A stretch of 64,000 bases of DNA from Pseudomonas azerbaijanoccidentalis (GCF_019145495.1 NZ_JAHSTU010000002.1:496001-560000); one strand, 5' to 3'; counted from the stretch's first letter, positions 8,312 through 21,248 are shown. Numbers and translations: made by a program. The notes: generated from the sequence alone by a model not told the origin.

Positions 8312-10828
8312 ATGCATAACAACAATAAAGAGCTGACCTTAAGCGCCCCGCTCAGCGGCCCGGTGCTCACGCTCGCCAAAGTCCCGGATGCGGTGTTCGC
8401 CAGTGGCGCCATGGGTGACGGAATCGCCATCGATCCGCTGAACGACACCCTTCACGCGCCGTGCGCCGGAGTCATCGTGCATGTCGCCCGCACCGGCCAC
8501 GCCGTGACCCTGCGTGCCGACAACGGCGCCGAATTGCTGCTGCACCTGGGCCTCGATACGGTCGAGCTGCAAGGCAACGGTTTTTCCATGCTGGTTCAGG
8601 AAGGTGCGCGCGTTGCCAACGGCCAGCCGCTGCTGCGCTACGACCAGGACAAGGTCGCGCAACAATGCAAAAGCCTGGTCAGCCTGCTGATCCTCACCAA
8701 CAGCCAGGATTTTCAGGCACGGCCCATTACCCTCAAATCGGTGAAGGTTGGCGAGCCCTTGCTGCACATCATTCGCCGCAACGGCGCTGGTGCTCACACT
8801 GAAGTGGAGCTTGTCGGCGAAGAGCGGATCGGCCACGTACGCATCGCCCATCGCGGCGGCCTGCATGCGCGGCCAGCGGCACTGATCCGGCAAACCGCGC
8901 AAGGTTTCAAGAGCAAGTCGCAGCTGCATTTCGCCGGTAAATCGGCGACCTGCGACAGCCTGATCGGCCTCATGGGACTGGCAATCGGCGAGCAGGACGA
9001 AGTGCAAGTCAGCTGTCAGGGCCCGGATGCCGAAGCCGCGCTGCAAGCCCTGTTGATCGCCTTGTCCACGCCGTTGGCCGAGGAGCATCACGCCGCCGCG
9101 CCAGCACCGCTGGCTCAGCGTAATCGTGTGGCCGAAGCCGGAGTGCTGCATGGTGTTTGCGCCGCACCAGGGCTGGTCGGCGGGCCGCTGTTTCGCTTGA
9201 ACGCGATCAACTTGTCAGCGGATGCCGGGCACAACGACCCGGCACAGCAAAGACAGGTGCTCGACCACGCCCTGACGCAAGTGCGCAGCGAAATTGCCGT
9301 CACGTTGACCCAGGCCGGAAAACACAAGAACACCGATGAAGAAGCCATCTTCGCCGCGCACCTCGCGCTGCTTGAAGACCCGGCACTGCTGGACGCCGCC
9401 AACCATTCGATTGACCTGGGCATGGCCGCAACCCACGCCTGGAGCCAATCGATCGACGCGCAGTGCGAGGTGCTCCAGCAACTCGGCAGTTCATTGCTGG
9501 CCGAGCGCGCCAACGATCTGCGCGATCTCAAACAGCGCGTACTGCGTGCCCTGCTCGGTGAAGCCTGGCATTACGACATTCCGCCCGGCGCGATCATCGC
9601 CGCCCATGAGTTGACCCCATCCGATTTGCTGCAACTGAGCCAGCAAGGCGTGGCAGGTTTGTGCATGGCCGAGGGTGGCGCGACCTCCCATGTGGCGATT
9701 CTCGCCCGTGGCAAAGGCCTGCCATGCGTGGTCGCATTGGGCGCGTCACTGCTCGATCAGGAACAGGGTCAGACGGTGGTGCTGGACGCCGATGGCGGTC
9801 GCCTTGAGCTGCTACCGAATGCCGAACGTCTGGCCGACGTGCGTCACGCAGAACGCGCCCGACAACAACGCCGCACCGAGCAACAGGCCCAGGCCCACAC
9901 CCCGGCGCTCACCGTTGATGGCGTGCGCATCGAAGTCGCGGCCAATGTCGCCTCCAGCAGCGAAGCTGCGGATGCACTGGCCCACGGTGCCGACGGCGTC
10001 GGCCTGTTGCGTACCGAGTTCCTCTTCGTCGACCGCCACACCGCGCCGGACGAACAGGAACAGTGCCACGCCTATCAGGCGGTGCTCGATGCCATGGGTG
10101 ACAAATCCGTGATCATCCGCACCATCGACGTCGGCGGCGACAAGCAACTCGACTACCTGCCGCTGCCCGCCGAGGCCAATCCAGTGCTTGGGCTGCGTGG
10201 TATTCGCCTGGCTCAAGTGCGCCCGGAACTGCTCGACCAACAATTGCGCGCATTGCTGCAAGTCAGCCCGTTGTCACGGTGCCGGATCCTGTTGCCGATG
10301 GTCACCGAAGTCGATGAGCTGCTGCACATCCGCCAGCGCCTCGATGCCCTGTGCGACGAACTGGGCCTGACGCAACGCCCGGAGCTGGGCGTCATGATCG
10401 AAGTCCCGGCCGCCGCACTGCTGGCCGAGCAGCTGGCCGAACACGCGGACTTTCTGTCCATCGGCACCAACGATTTATCGCAATACACCCTGGCGATGGA
10501 CCGCGACCACGCCGGCCTCGCCTCGCGGGTCGATGCGATGCACCCGGCCTTGCTGCGACTGATCGCGCAGACCTGCGCCGGTGCGGCGCAGCACCAGCGT
10601 TGGGTCGGTGTGTGCGGTGCGCTGGCGTCTGATCCGCTGGCGACGCCGGTGCTGATCGGGCTAGGCGTGAGCGAACTGTCGGTGAGCCCGGTACAGGTCG
10701 GCGAGATCAAGGACCGAGTGCGTCATCTCGACGCCAGCGAGTGCCGGCGCATCAGCCACGACCTGCTCAAGTTGAGCAGCGCCGGCGCGGTGCGTCACGC
10801 CTGTCATCAGCACTGGCCTCTGAGCTAG
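8312..10828 (+). CDS. nagF: PTS EIIA-HPr-enzyme I fusion protein for GlcNAc
   Basis: This 838-residue cytosolic phosphorelay protein combines three PTS components. Residues 1-150 are a glucose-type EIIA with active His78 (LLLHLGLD) and partner His63 (TGHAV). Residues about 172-260 are HPr with His185 (GLHARPAA). Residues about 275-838 are enzyme I with the phosphorylated His460 (GGATSHVAILAR) and the PEP-binding signature LLRTEFLF near 570. It passes phosphate from PEP to the EIIB domain of NagE encoded 40 bp downstream. The fusion makes the GlcNAc system independent of general PTS proteins encoded elsewhere. Confidence 0.96.
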   Translation: MHNNNKELTLSAPLSGPVLTLAKVPDAVFASGAMGDGIAIDPLNDTLHAPCAGVIVHVARTGHAVTLRADNGAELLLHLGLDTVELQGNGFSMLVQEGARVANGQPLLRYDQDKVAQQCKSLVSLLILTNSQDFQARPITLKSVKVGEPLLHIIRRNGAGAHTEVELVGEERIGHVRIAHRGGLHARPAALIRQTAQGFKSKSQLHFAGKSATCDSLIGLMGLAIGEQDEVQVSCQGPDAEAALQALLIALSTPLAEEHHAAAPAPLAQRNRVAEAGVLHGVCAAPGLVGGPLFRLNAINLSADAGHNDPAQQRQVLDHALTQVRSEIAVTLTQAGKHKNTDEEAIFAAHLALLEDPALLDAANHSIDLGMAATHAWSQSIDAQCEVLQQLGSSLLAERANDLRDLKQRVLRALLGEAWHYDIPPGAIIAAHELTPSDLLQLSQQGVAGLCMAEGGATSHVAILARGKGLPCVVALGASLLDQEQGQTVVLDADGGRLELLPNAERLADVRHAERARQQRRTEQQAQAHTPALTVDGVRIEVAANVASSSEAADALAHGADGVGLLRTEFLFVDRHTAPDEQEQCHAYQAVLDAMGDKSVIIRTIDVGGDKQLDYLPLPAEANPVLGLRGIRLAQVRPELLDQQLRALLQVSPLSRCRILLPMVTEVDELLHIRQRLDALCDELGLTQRPELGVMIEVPAAALLAEQLAEHADFLSIGTNDLSQYTLAMDRDHAGLASRVDAMHPALLRLIAQTCAGAAQHQRWVGVCGALASDPLATPVLIGLGVSELSVSPVQVGEIKDRVRHLDASECRRISHDLLKLSSAGAVRHACHQHWPLS

Positions 10829-10868
10829 CTCTTTACACAAGAACAACAAAAATCCAGGGAGAACCGCC

Positions 10869-12584
10869 ATGTACCAATACTTCATCGAAGGCCTGCAACG
10901 CCTCGGCCGCGCACTGATGCTGCCGATTGCGATCCTGCCGATCGCCGGCCTGTTGCTGCGCCTGGGCGACACCGACTTGCTGAACATCGCGATCATCCAC
11001 GACGCCGGCCAGGTGATTTTCGCCAACCTGGCAATGATCTTCGCCATCGGTATCGCAGTCGGGTTCGCCAAGGACAACAACGGCACGGCGGGCCTTGCCG
11101 GTGTCATCGGTTACCTGGTGATGATCTCCACACTCAAGGTGCTGGATGCGAGCATCAACATGGGCATGCTCGCCGGAATCGTCAGCGGCCTGATGGCCGG
11201 CGCGCTGTACAACCGCTTCAAGGACATCAAGTTGCCGGAGTACCTGGCGTTCTTCGGTGGCCGGCGTTTTGTGCCGATTGTCACCGGGTTCGCCGCCGTC
11301 GGCCTGGGCGTGGTCTTCGGCTACATCTGGCCGCCGATCCAGCACGGCATCAACAGCTTCGGCACGTTGATGATGGAAAGCGGCAGCTTCGGTGCGTTCA
11401 TCTTCGGCGTGTTCAACCGCTTGCTGATCGTCACCGGCCTGCACCACATCCTCAACAACATGGCGTGGTTCGTGTTCGGCAATTTCACCGATCCGGTAAC
11501 GGGCGCCATCGTCACTGGCGACCTGTCTCGCTACTTTGCTGGCGATCCCAAGGGTGGCCAGTTCATGACCGGCATGTTCCCGATGATGATCTTCGGTCTG
11601 CCGGCCGCGTGCCTGGCGATGTACCGCAATGCCTTGCCGGAACGGCGCAAAGTCATGGGCGGGATTTTCCTGTCGATGGCCCTGACCTCGTTCCTCACCG
11701 GCGTCACCGAACCGATCGAATTCGCCTTCATGTTCCTCGCGCCGTTGCTGTACCTGCTGCATGCGCTGCTGACCGGCCTGTCCATGGCCGTCACCAACCT
11801 GCTGAACATCCACCTCGGCTTTACCTTCTCCGGTGGTTTCATCGACATGATTCTCGGCTGGGGCAAATCCACCAATGGCTGGCTGGTGGTCCCGGTGGGC
11901 CTGGCCTACGCGGTGGTTTACTACGGAGTGTTCGATTTCTGCATTCGTCGCTTCAACCTCAAGACACCGGGCCGCGAAGATACCGCGACGGTCGAGAAAG
12001 TCGCGGTCACGGAAATCGAACGGGCGGCGGCTTACATCAAGGCACTGGGCGGCGCCGAAAACCTGATCACCGTTGGGGCCTGCACGACGCGGCTGCGCCT
12101 GGACATGGTGGACCGCAACAAAGCATCGGATGCGGATTTGAAAGCACTCGGCGCCATGGCCGTGGTGCGTCCGGGGAAGGGCGGAAGTTTGCAAGTGGTA
12201 GTCGGGCCGATGGCCGACAGCATCGCCGATGAAATTCGCCTGGCGATGCCGGCGCTGGGCCGGGCCATTGTGTCCACGCCTGCGGCATTGGCCGATGAAC
12301 CGAAAGCTGCCGCGGTGGCAACACCTGAAGCCCAGCAATGGCTGAACGCATTGGGCGGTGGCGACAACGTGCTGCAACTCGATTGCGTGGCCATGACCCG
12401 CATTCGCCTGCAACTGGCCGATGGCAAGGCGTTGTCGGAGTGCGATTTGAAAACCCTGGGGTGTCAGGGTGTGAGCCAGCTGGAAGGTGGCATCTGGCAT
12501 CTGTTGGTCGGTGACAAGGCGCCGAGTTTGAGTGATGCGCTGGAAGCGTTGGTCAATCGCAGTGAGGTGAGTGCGAAGGTTTAA
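10869..12584 (+). CDS. nagE: GlcNAc-specific PTS permease EIICB with extra degenerate EIIB domain
   Basis: The 571-residue protein imports and phosphorylates GlcNAc. Residues 1 to about 370 are the membrane EIIC domain (FVPIVTGFAAVGLG, LHHILNNMAWFVFG, FLTGVTEPIEFAFMFLAP). Residues about 385-465 are EIIB with the phosphorylated Cys405 in ACTTRLRL. A second EIIB-like copy follows at about 485-565 (LDCVAMTRIRLQL), where Ala508 replaces the active cysteine and Cys506 lies two residues earlier, so it probably cannot carry phosphate. No EIIA is attached; that function is in the upstream fusion protein. Confidence 0.95.
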   Translation: MYQYFIEGLQRLGRALMLPIAILPIAGLLLRLGDTDLLNIAIIHDAGQVIFANLAMIFAIGIAVGFAKDNNGTAGLAGVIGYLVMISTLKVLDASINMGMLAGIVSGLMAGALYNRFKDIKLPEYLAFFGGRRFVPIVTGFAAVGLGVVFGYIWPPIQHGINSFGTLMMESGSFGAFIFGVFNRLLIVTGLHHILNNMAWFVFGNFTDPVTGAIVTGDLSRYFAGDPKGGQFMTGMFPMMIFGLPAACLAMYRNALPERRKVMGGIFLSMALTSFLTGVTEPIEFAFMFLAPLLYLLHALLTGLSMAVTNLLNIHLGFTFSGGFIDMILGWGKSTNGWLVVPVGLAYAVVYYGVFDFCIRRFNLKTPGREDTATVEKVAVTEIERAAAYIKALGGAENLITVGACTTRLRLDMVDRNKASDADLKALGAMAVVRPGKGGSLQVVVGPMADSIADEIRLAMPALGRAIVSTPAALADEPKAAAVATPEAQQWLNALGGGDNVLQLDCVAMTRIRLQLADGKALSECDLKTLGCQGVSQLEGGIWHLLVGDKAPSLSDALEALVNRSEVSAKV

Positions 12585-12627
12585 TCCACAACGAGCAGCT
12601 CCTACAGGAGAATTCAAAGCCACAAAA

Positions 12628-12655
12628 AACCCGCTGAAATCACTCTCAGCGGGTT
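12628..12655. terminator. Bidirectional terminator after nagE
   Basis: A ten-base-pair stem AACCCGCTGA/TCAGCGGGTT with an eight-base loop lies between convergent nagE and the YqfO-like gene. A run of A on the left and T-rich bases on the right allow it to act in both directions. Confidence 0.8.
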
Positions 12656-12677
12656 TCTCATTTCAGCAGCCAGAGAA

Positions 12678-12989
12678 TCAGAAATCCTCCAGCCGCCACA
12701 CCTCATAAGCCGGCGTCTCGTAGGGATGGCTTTGCTTCAAAGCCGCCACCACCGAGCGAATCAACTCATCGGCGACCACAAGCTCAACCTTCCACTCCTC
12801 CACCTGCTCGACCTGCCCCGCTTGGCCAATGAACGGCTGACTGCCGTCCAGTGGCCGAAACTGGCCTTGGCCCAGTACCTGCCAGGCGCAGTGGTCATAG
12901 TCACCGATTCGACCGCCACCGGCGGCGAATACGGCACTTTTGACCGCGTCGACATGGCTGTCGGGAACGAAGAAGCTGAGCTTGTACAC
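12678..12989 (-). CDS. Stand-alone YqfO/NIF3-like domain protein
   Basis: A 103-residue protein (MYKLSFFVPDSHVDAVKSAV, ending HPYETPAYEVWRLEDF). The start, the GRIGDYDHCAW segment and the HPYETPAYE motif correspond to the PII-like domain inserted in NIF3/YqfO proteins, here without the flanking NIF3 halves. Such single-domain proteins are common in Pseudomonas. Biochemical role is unknown; annotation as cytochrome biogenesis or NIF3 protein would be over-interpretation. It sits 20 bp downstream of purL on the same strand. Confidence 0.85.
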   Translation of the reverse strand: MYKLSFFVPDSHVDAVKSAVFAAGGGRIGDYDHCAWQVLGQGQFRPLDGSQPFIGQAGQVEQVEEWKVELVVADELIRSVVAALKQSHPYETPAYEVWRLEDF

Positions 12990-13009
12990 GGCGCTTAGTT
13001 AACCCGTTC

Positions 13010-16000
13010 TTAGTTCACCCACACGCGAGCGTTGCGGAACATGCGCATCAGCGGTGCATCTTCGTTCCACTCATCGGAGCGCCACGAGTTCTGCACGGCA
13101 CGGAACACACGCTCCGGGTGCGGCATCATGATCGTTACGCGACCGTCGCGGCTGGTCAAACCGGTGATCCCGCGCGGCGAGCCGTTCGGGTTGGCCGGGT
13201 AGCTTTCGGTGACCTTGCCATGGTTGTCGACGAAACGCATCGCCACGCAACCGGACAGATCGGCTTCCAGCAGTGCCTCTTCGCTGGAGAACTCGGCATG
13301 ACCTTCGCCGTGGGCAATGGCGATCGGCATACGCGAACCGGCCATGCCTTGCAGGAAGATCGAGTTCGACTCCTGGATCTGCACCATCGCAACACGGGCT
13401 TCGAACTGCTCGGAACGGTTACGCACGAAGTGCGGCCAGAACTCGCTGCCCGGGATCAGCTCGTGCAGGTTGGACATCATCTGGCAACCGTTGCACACGC
13501 CGAGGGTGAAGCTGTCGTTACGCTCGAAGAAACCCTGGAACGCATCGCGGGCACGGCTGTTGAACAACGCCGATTTCGCCCAGCCTTCACCGGCACCCAA
13601 TACGTCGCCGTAAGAGAAGCCGCCGCAAGCGACCATGCCCTTGAACTCGTTCAGGTCGACACGGCCGGCCAGAATGTCGCTCATGTGCACGTCGATCGCG
13701 TTGAAACCGGCGCGGTCGAACGCAGCCGCCATTTCCACCTGACCGTTGACGCCCTGCTCACGCAGTACGGCAACCTGTGGGCGAATGCCTTTCTTGATGT
13801 AAGGCGCGGCGATGTCCTGGTTGACGTCGTAGCTCAGCTTGACGCTCAGGCCCGGATTGTCTTCTTCCAGCAGTACGTCGAATTCCTGATCAGCGCAGTC
13901 GGCGTTGTCACGCAGGCGCTGGATCTGGTAGCTGGTCTCGGCCCACTGGCGTTGCAGCAGACGACGCTGGCCTTCGAACACGGTGTCACCGTTGAAGGTG
14001 ATGTTGATCTCGCCGTTGTTGATCGGCTGGCCGATGACCGACACGCAGTCACCCAGGCCGGCAGCGCTGAACTGCGCGAGGATATCCGGGGTAGCGTCCT
14101 GGCGAACCTGGATCACGGCGCCCAGTTCTTCGTTGAACAGGATGGCCGCGATGTCGGCGGAGGTTTCTGCCAGACCGTCGAGGTTCAGGCTCAGACCGCA
14201 GTGACCGGCGAAAGCCATCTCGACAACGCTGGTCAGCAGACCACCGTCGGAACGGTCGTGGTAAGCCAGCAGGTGACCGTCGGCGTTGAGGCCCTGGATC
14301 ACGGCAAAGAAGGCTTTCAGGTCTTCAGCGTCATCGACGTCCGGAGCGTGCTTGCCGAGCTTGCCGTGAACCTGCGCGAGGATCGAGGCGCCCATGCGGT
14401 TCTGGCCACGGCCGAGGTCGATCAGGATCAGGTCGGTGGTGCCCTTGTCCATGCGCAGTTGCGGGGTCAGGGTCTGACGGATGTCAGTCACTGGCGCGAA
14501 ACCGGTCACGATCAGGGACATTGGCGAAGTCACGGACTTGTCCACGCCTTCGTCGTTCCAACGGGTGGCCATGGACATCGAGTCCTTGCCCACCGGAATG
14601 GTGATACCCAGCTCAGGGCACAGTTCCATGCCGACCGCTTTCACGGTGTCGTACAGGCGTGCGTCTTCACCCGGGTGACCAGCCGCCGACATCCAGTTCG
14701 CCGACAGTTTGATGTCAGAAATCTTGCCGATGCGCGAAGCCGCGATGTTGGTCAGGGTTTCGCCGATGGCCATGCGGCCCGACGCCGGAGCGTCCAGCAG
14801 TGCCAGCGGAGTGCGCTCGCCCATGGCCATGGCTTCACCGGTGTAGACGTCGAAGCTGGTCGCGGTGACGGCAACGTCGGCCACCGGAACCTGCCACGGG
14901 CCGACCATTTGGTCACGGGCCACGAGGCCGGTGATGGTACGGTCTCCGATGGTGATCAGGAAGCTCTTGCTCGCCACGGCCGGGTGATGCAGAACGCGCT
15001 CGACGCATTCGGCAATGTTCAGGGTCGACGGATCGAAATCGTCACCCAGTTCGCTTTCACGAACCACCGAACGGTGCATGCGTGGCGCCTTGCCCAGCAA
15101 CACTTCCAGTGGCATGTCCACCGGGCTGTTGCCGAAGTGGCTGTCGGTGACGGTCAGCTGCGGTTCGGCAGTGGCTTCGCCGACAACGGCAAACGGGCAA
15201 CGCTCACGTTCGCAGATCGCCTTGAAGCGCTCGAAGTCCGCCGGGCCGACCGCCAGAACGTAACGTTCCTGGGATTCATTGGACCAGATTTCGTGCGGGG
15301 CCATGCCCGGCTCGTCGTTTGGAATGTTGCGCAGTTCGAAACGGCCACCGCGGTCGCCGTCGTTGACCAGTTCCGGGAAGGCGTTGGACAGACCACCGGC
15401 ACCCACGTCGTGGATGAAGCTGATCGGGTTCTTGTCGCCCAGCTGCCAGCAACGGTCGATGACTTCCTGGCAACGACGTTCCATCTCAGGGTTTTCGCGC
15501 TGTACCGAAGCGAAGTCCAGGTCTGCCGAGCTGGTGCCGGTGGCCATGGACGAAGCCGCGCCGCCGCCCAGGCCGATCAGCATTGCCGGGCCGCCGAGCA
15601 CGATCAGCTTGGAGCCGACCAGAATCTCGCCTTTCTTGACGTGTTCTTCACGGATGTTGCCCATGCCGCCAGCCAGCATGATCGGCTTGTGGTAACCGCG
15701 AACTTCGTCACCGTGCGGGGTGGTGATCGATTGTTCGAAGGTACGGAAATAGCCGGTCAGGGCCGGACGACCGAATTCGTTGTTGAACGCAGCGCCGCCC
15801 AGCGGGCCTTCGATCATGATGTCCAGCGCGGTAACGATGCGCTCAGGCTTGCCGTACGGCACTTCCCAAGGCTGTTCGAAGCCCGGGATCTGCAGGTTGG
15901 ATACGGTGAAACCGGTCAGGCCAGCCTTGGGCTTGGCGCCACGGCCGGTCGCGCCTTCGTCGCGGATCTCGCCGCCGGAACCGGTGGATGCACCCGGGAA

Positions 16001-16906
16001 CGGGGCAATCGCGGTCGGGTGGTTGTGGGTCTCGACTTTCATCAGGATGTGCACCGGTTCCTGCACCGCGCCGTACTGGCGGGTCTCAGGGTCCGGGAAG
16101 AAACGGCCGGCCACGGAGCCGACGATGACCGAAGCGTTGTCCTTATAAGCCGACAGAACGCCTTCGCTGTGCATCACGTAGGTGTTCTTGATCATGCCGA
16201 ACAGGCTTTTTTCCTGGCTCTCGCCGTCAATGTCCCAACTGGCGTTGAAGATCTTGTGACGGCAGTGCTCGGAGTTCGCCTGGGCGAACATCATCAGTTC
16301 GATGTCGTGCGGGTTGCGCTTCAAGCCGACGAAGGCGTTGACCAGGTAGTCGATCTCGTCTTCGGCCAGGGCCAGGCCCAGCTCGGTGTTGGCGGTTTCC
16401 AGCGCGGCGCGGCCGCCACCCAACACGTCGATCGCGGTCAGCGGTTTTGGCTCGGCGTGGCTGAACAGGCCGGCAGCCTGTTCGAGGTTGCCCAGTACGA
16501 TCTGGGTCATGCGGTCGTGCAGCGCATCGGAGATCAATTGCGCTTCAGCGTCGCTGAACTGGCCGGCCACGTAGAACGCAATACCGCGCTCCAGGCGCTG
16601 GATCTTGGTCAAGCCGCAATTGCGAGCGATATCGCTGGCCTTGCTCGACCACGGCGAAATGGTGCCGAAACGTGGCAATACCAGAAACAGACGACCGGTC
16701 GGCTCCTGGACCGGAACGCTTGGACCGTACTTCAGAAGGCGCGCAAGCACCTGCTGTTCGTCGCTGGTCAGGACGCCGGTAACTTCGGCGAAGTGAGCGA
16801 ATTCAGCATACAGGCCACTGACAGCCGGAACCTTCTGGCTCAGTTGCTCAAGGAGCTTGCTGTGGCGAAAGGCAGAAAGGGCAGGAGCGCCGCGCAGGAT
16901 CAACAT
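13010..16906 (-). CDS. purL: Phosphoribosylformylglycinamidine synthase
   Basis: The 1298-residue single-chain enzyme converts formyl-GAR, glutamine and ATP to FGAM, the fourth step of purine synthesis. It has the large proteobacterial layout: an N-terminal linker domain, two AIRS-like synthetase halves ([19 protein letters not shown] in the first; [19 protein letters not shown] in the second) and a C-terminal class I glutaminase with nucleophile Cys1138 in GVCNGC. A TAGAAT -10-like element lies at 16949-16954. It is divergent from mltF across 285 bp. Confidence 0.98.
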   Translation of the reverse strand: MLILRGAPALSAFRHSKLLEQLSQKVPAVSGLYAEFAHFAEVTGVLTSDEQQVLARLLKYGPSVPVQEPTGRLFLVLPRFGTISPWSSKASDIARNCGLTKIQRLERGIAFYVAGQFSDAEAQLISDALHDRMTQIVLGNLEQAAGLFSHAEPKPLTAIDVLGGGRAALETANTELGLALAEDEIDYLVNAFVGLKRNPHDIELMMFAQANSEHCRHKIFNASWDIDGESQEKSLFGMIKNTYVMHSEGVLSAYKDNASVIVGSVAGRFFPDPETRQYGAVQEPVHILMKVETHNHPTAIAPFPGASTGSGGEIRDEGATGRGAKPKAGLTGFTVSNLQIPGFEQPWEVPYGKPERIVTALDIMIEGPLGGAAFNNEFGRPALTGYFRTFEQSITTPHGDEVRGYHKPIMLAGGMGNIREEHVKKGEILVGSKLIVLGGPAMLIGLGGGAASSMATGTSSADLDFASVQRENPEMERRCQEVIDRCWQLGDKNPISFIHDVGAGGLSNAFPELVNDGDRGGRFELRNIPNDEPGMAPHEIWSNESQERYVLAVGPADFERFKAICERERCPFAVVGEATAEPQLTVTDSHFGNSPVDMPLEVLLGKAPRMHRSVVRESELGDDFDPSTLNIAECVERVLHHPAVASKSFLITIGDRTITGLVARDQMVGPWQVPVADVAVTATSFDVYTGEAMAMGERTPLALLDAPASGRMAIGETLTNIAASRIGKISDIKLSANWMSAAGHPGEDARLYDTVKAVGMELCPELGITIPVGKDSMSMATRWNDEGVDKSVTSPMSLIVTGFAPVTDIRQTLTPQLRMDKGTTDLILIDLGRGQNRMGASILAQVHGKLGKHAPDVDDAEDLKAFFAVIQGLNADGHLLAYHDRSDGGLLTSVVEMAFAGHCGLSLNLDGLAETSADIAAILFNEELGAVIQVRQDATPDILAQFSAAGLGDCVSVIGQPINNGEINITFNGDTVFEGQRRLLQRQWAETSYQIQRLRDNADCADQEFDVLLEEDNPGLSVKLSYDVNQDIAAPYIKKGIRPQVAVLREQGVNGQVEMAAAFDRAGFNAIDVHMSDILAGRVDLNEFKGMVACGGFSYGDVLGAGEGWAKSALFNSRARDAFQGFFERNDSFTLGVCNGCQMMSNLHELIPGSEFWPHFVRNRSEQFEARVAMVQIQESNSIFLQGMAGSRMPIAIAHGEGHAEFSSEEALLEADLSGCVAMRFVDNHGKVTESYPANPNGSPRGITGLTSRDGRVTIMMPHPERVFRAVQNSWRSDEWNEDAPLMRMFRNARVWVN

Positions 16907-17125
16907 CTTCGGGACAGCCTCGGGAAGGGGTGTGCTTTGAGGCCGTGCATTCTAGCCTAAACAGCCCGCGACATCACCCGAAACGCTACGCACGGTTGCA
17001 CTCGGGTGCCAATCTGTGTTTCTGCCTCGAAAGTCAGGTTAATCGGGGCGGTGACGACAGCTTATTTTTACTGTAACAAAATGCAGGAAAGCCCGATTCC
17101 TGCGGGGTTTCGTTCGGTTTTGTGA

Positions 17126-18652
<1,527 letters not shown>

Positions 18653-18655
18653 AGC

Positions 18656-18733
18656 AAAAGATCGCAGCCTTCGGCAGCTCCTACAGGGTCATGTGTACTC
18701 CTGTAGGAGCTGCCGAAGGCTGCGATCTTTTGG
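18656..18733. repeat. REP pair, GTAG ends inward
   Basis: Two near-perfect inverted copies (AAAAGATCGCAGCCTTCGG ... GCCGAAGGCTGCGATCTTTT) enclose about 20 bp. They fill the gap between convergent mltF and pdxJ. Confidence 0.9.
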
Positions 18734-18735
18734 TC

Positions 18736-19482
18736 TTAACCTTTAAAAGCAGCGGCCAGAATCAGTGCCTTCATCTCCGACACCGCCGACTTGAAGCCAA
18801 CGAACAACGCATGGGCCACCAGCGCGTGGCCGATGTTCAGTTCGTTGATGCCCTTGATCGCCGCCACCGCCTCGACGTTGTGATAGTGCAGACCGTGGCC
18901 GGCATTGACGATCAGGCCCTGGGCCAGGCCGAACGCCACGCCATCCGCCACGCGCTTGAGCTCTTCAGCGACTTCGGTCGGGGTTTCTGCATCGGCATAG
19001 CGACCGGTGTGCAACTCGATGGCCGGCGCGCCGACACGGCGGGAAGCCTCGATCTGGCGCTCATCGGCGTCGATGAACAGCGACACTTCAGAGCCGAGTT
19101 TCGACAGGCGTTCCACGGCGGCTTTAATCCGCGCTTCCTGCCCCGCCACGTCAAGACCGCCTTCGGTGGTCAGTTCCTGACGGGTTTCCGGCACCAGGCA
19201 AATGTGCGCCGGGCGAATGCGCTCGGCGAACTGCATCATTTCTTCGGTGACGCCCATCTCGAAGTTCATGCGGGTTTGCAGCACGTCCTTGAGCAGCAGC
19301 ACGTCGCGCTCCTGAATGTGCCGACGGTCTTCGCGCAGGTGCACGGTGATGCCATCGGCGCCCGCCTCTTCCGCATCCAGTGCAGCCTTGACCGGGTCCG
19401 GGTAACGGGTGCCCCGGGCCTGACGCAAAGTGGCAACGTGGTCGATGTTCACGCCAAGAAGAATGCGGGTGCTGGTGGTCAC
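18736..19482 (-). CDS. pdxJ: Pyridoxine 5'-phosphate synthase
   Basis: The 248-residue TIM-barrel enzyme joins 1-deoxyxylulose-5-phosphate and 3-amino-2-oxopropyl phosphate in the last ring-forming step of vitamin B6 synthesis. The start is the GTG at 19482, giving the conserved opening [22 protein letters not shown] lies upstream at a suitable distance. HLREDRRHI and [13 protein letters not shown] are conserved active-site regions. It is the last gene of the lepA-lepB-rnc-era-recO-pdxJ series. Confidence 0.97.
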   Translation of the reverse strand: MTTSTRILLGVNIDHVATLRQARGTRYPDPVKAALDAEEAGADGITVHLREDRRHIQERDVLLLKDVLQTRMNFEMGVTEEMMQFAERIRPAHICLVPETRQELTTEGGLDVAGQEARIKAAVERLSKLGSEVSLFIDADERQIEASRRVGAPAIELHTGRYADAETPTEVAEELKRVADGVAFGLAQGLIVNAGHGLHYHNVEAVAAIKGINELNIGHALVAHALFVGFKSAVSEMKALILAAAFKG

Positions 19483-19534
19483 GGAAAGCGCTCCAGAAGA
19501 AGAGAAAGTTCGGTGCACAGCATACACGGGGAAT

Positions 19535-20224
19535 TTACGGCTTTCGAAACAACTCGCGGGAAACCAGCGGTCGACCGCCCAGATGCACCGCCAGCGCCTG
19601 GCGCATCAGGCGTTTGGCTGCCGACAGCGCACCGGGTGCGCTCCAGTCCGCGTCAGCCATGGCCAGCAACTCGGTGCCATTGAACAGACCCGGTTGCAGC
19701 AGGTAGACCCGCTCCAGCCCCGCATCCACTTGCAAACGGTAGAGCCCGTCCGGAGCAATGGGCTCATCGTGGATATCCGCAGTCAGTGAGAATCCATAGC
19801 CAAGATCATCGAGCAAGCGCCACTCGAAAGAACGCAGCAGCGGCTCCAGCGGACGACCTTCGGCCAGGGCGAGCAAAGTGGCGGCGTAATGATCGAACAC
19901 CGAGGGGAGCGGATCTTCGGCAGGCAACAGGCGAATCAGCAGTTCATTGAGGTAAAGACCACTGAACAGCGCCTCACCATTGAGCCAGGTGGAGACGCCG
20001 GCACTCTCCATGCGCCCGACATTCTTCAGCTCGCCCTTACCCCGAAACTCGACTTCCAGCGGCACGAACGGCCGCGCCAGTGTCCCGGCCTTGCCCCGCG
20101 CACTGCGCAACACCGCCCGCAGCCGCCCTTGCGGCGTGAGGAAGTCCACCAACGCGCTGTTTTCGCGGTAGGCGCGGGAGTGCAGGACGTAGGCGGGTTG
20201 AGGGATAGGCGCAGTGGTCGACAT
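19535..20224 (-). CDS. recO: DNA repair protein RecO
   Basis: A 229-residue protein with the RecO N-terminal OB fold ([37 protein letters not shown]) and a helical C-terminal part lacking the zinc cysteines present in some RecO proteins. It works with RecR to load RecA on SSB-coated DNA. It lies 52 bp upstream of pdxJ and downstream of era, separated from era by a REP pair. Confidence 0.95.
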   Translation of the reverse strand: MSTTAPIPQPAYVLHSRAYRENSALVDFLTPQGRLRAVLRSARGKAGTLARPFVPLEVEFRGKGELKNVGRMESAGVSTWLNGEALFSGLYLNELLIRLLPAEDPLPSVFDHYAATLLALAEGRPLEPLLRSFEWRLLDDLGYGFSLTADIHDEPIAPDGLYRLQVDAGLERVYLLQPGLFNGTELLAMADADWSAPGALSAAKRLMRQALAVHLGGRPLVSRELFRKP

Positions 20225-20252
20225 GGAGACGGATTTACCTGTCAGGGATTAC

Positions 20253-20334
20253 AAAAAGATCGCAGCCTTCGGCAGCTCCTACAGGTATGCACAATCTCAT
20301 GTAGGAGCTGCCGAAGGCTGCGATCTTTTGATCT
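20253..20334. repeat. REP pair, GTAG ends inward
   Basis: Inverted copies with about 21 bp between the inner CTCCTAC and GTAGGAG ends. The element separates era from recO within a co-directional series and could affect transcript processing or termination there. Confidence 0.9.
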
Positions 20335-20345
20335 TTGAATCCTTG

Positions 20346-21248
20346 TTACAAGTCGCCATAGCCCAACGAACGCAGTGCACGCTCGTCATCGGACCAGCCG
20401 CCCTTAACCTTGACCCACAGGTTGAGCATGATCTTGGAGTCGAACAGCAGCTCCATGTCCTTGCGCGCCTCGGTGCCGATGCGCTTGATGCGCTCGCCCT
20501 TGTCGCCAATGATGATTTTCTTCTGGCCGTCACGCTCGACGAGGATCAAGGCATGGATGTGCAGGGTCTTGCCCTGCTGCTTGAACTCTTCGATTTCGAC
20601 GGTGATCTGGTACGGCAGCTCGGCGCCCATCTGGCGCATGATTTTCTCGCGCACCAGTTCAGCGGCAAGGAAGCGGCTGCTGCGGTCGGTGATCTGGTCT
20701 TCGGGGAAGAAGTGATCGTTTTCCGGCAGGTGATCGGCGATCACGCGCTCCAGCGCATCGAGGTTGTGCCCGTGCTGAGCGGAAATCGGGATGATCTGCG
20801 CGTTCGGCAGCTGTTCCTGCAACCAGGACAGGTGCGGCATCAGCTCGGCTTTGTCTTCAATGCGGTCGGTCTTGTTCAGCGCCACGATCAAAGGGCCGGT
20901 CACGTACTGGACGCGCTCGAGAACCATTTGGTCTTCGTCGGTCCACTTGGTGCGGTCGACCACGAAGATCACCACGTCGACGTCTTTCAACGCCGCCGAA
21001 GCGGTTTTGTTCATGTAGCGGTTCAGCGCCTTTTCGCCACCCTTGTGCATGCCCGGGGTGTCGACGTAGATCGCTTGCACATCACCCTCGGTCTTGATGC
21101 CGAGCATGTTGTGGCGGGTGGTCTGCGGTTTGCGCGAGGTGATCGCCAGCTTCTGACCCAGGATGTGGTTCAGCAGCGTGGACTTGCCCACGTTGGGACG
21201 GCCGACGATGGCAACATAGCCACAGCGAGTTGCGTTTGTATCAGTCAT
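20346..21248 (-). CDS. era: GTPase Era
   Basis: A 300-residue GTPase for 16S rRNA 3' end maturation and 30S assembly. The start is the ATG at 21248 ([16 protein letters not shown]), eight bases inside the end of rnc, which is typical for this pair. G1 is [13 protein letters not shown]3 is DTPGMH and G4 is NKTD. The C-terminal KH domain includes [17 protein letters not shown]. The overlap with rnc implies translational coupling. Confidence 0.97.
   Translation of the reverse strand: MTDTNATRCGYVAIVGRPNVGKSTLLNHILGQKLAITSRKPQTTRHNMLGIKTEGDVQAIYVDTPGMHKGGEKALNRYMNKTASAALKDVDVVIFVVDRTKWTDEDQMVLERVQYVTGPLIVALNKTDRIEDKAELMPHLSWLQEQLPNAQIIPISAQHGHNLDALERVIADHLPENDHFFPEDQITDRSSRFLAAELVREKIMRQMGAELPYQITVEIEEFKQQGKTLHIHALILVERDGQKKIIIGDKGERIKRIGTEARKDMELLFDSKIMLNLWVKVKGGWSDDERALRSLGYGDL

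Noticed and set aside
13118..16960. A 1280-codon open frame antisense to purL
   Set aside because: High-GC codon use leaves antisense frames open; the product is His/Val/Gln-rich without domains, while purL matches its family over the full length. The same applies to long frames antisense to purT (302-1999), nagE (10833-12623), lepA (23012-24838), mltF (17129-18601), leuA (33384-35147), pepA (27360-29027) and xseA (30578-32059).
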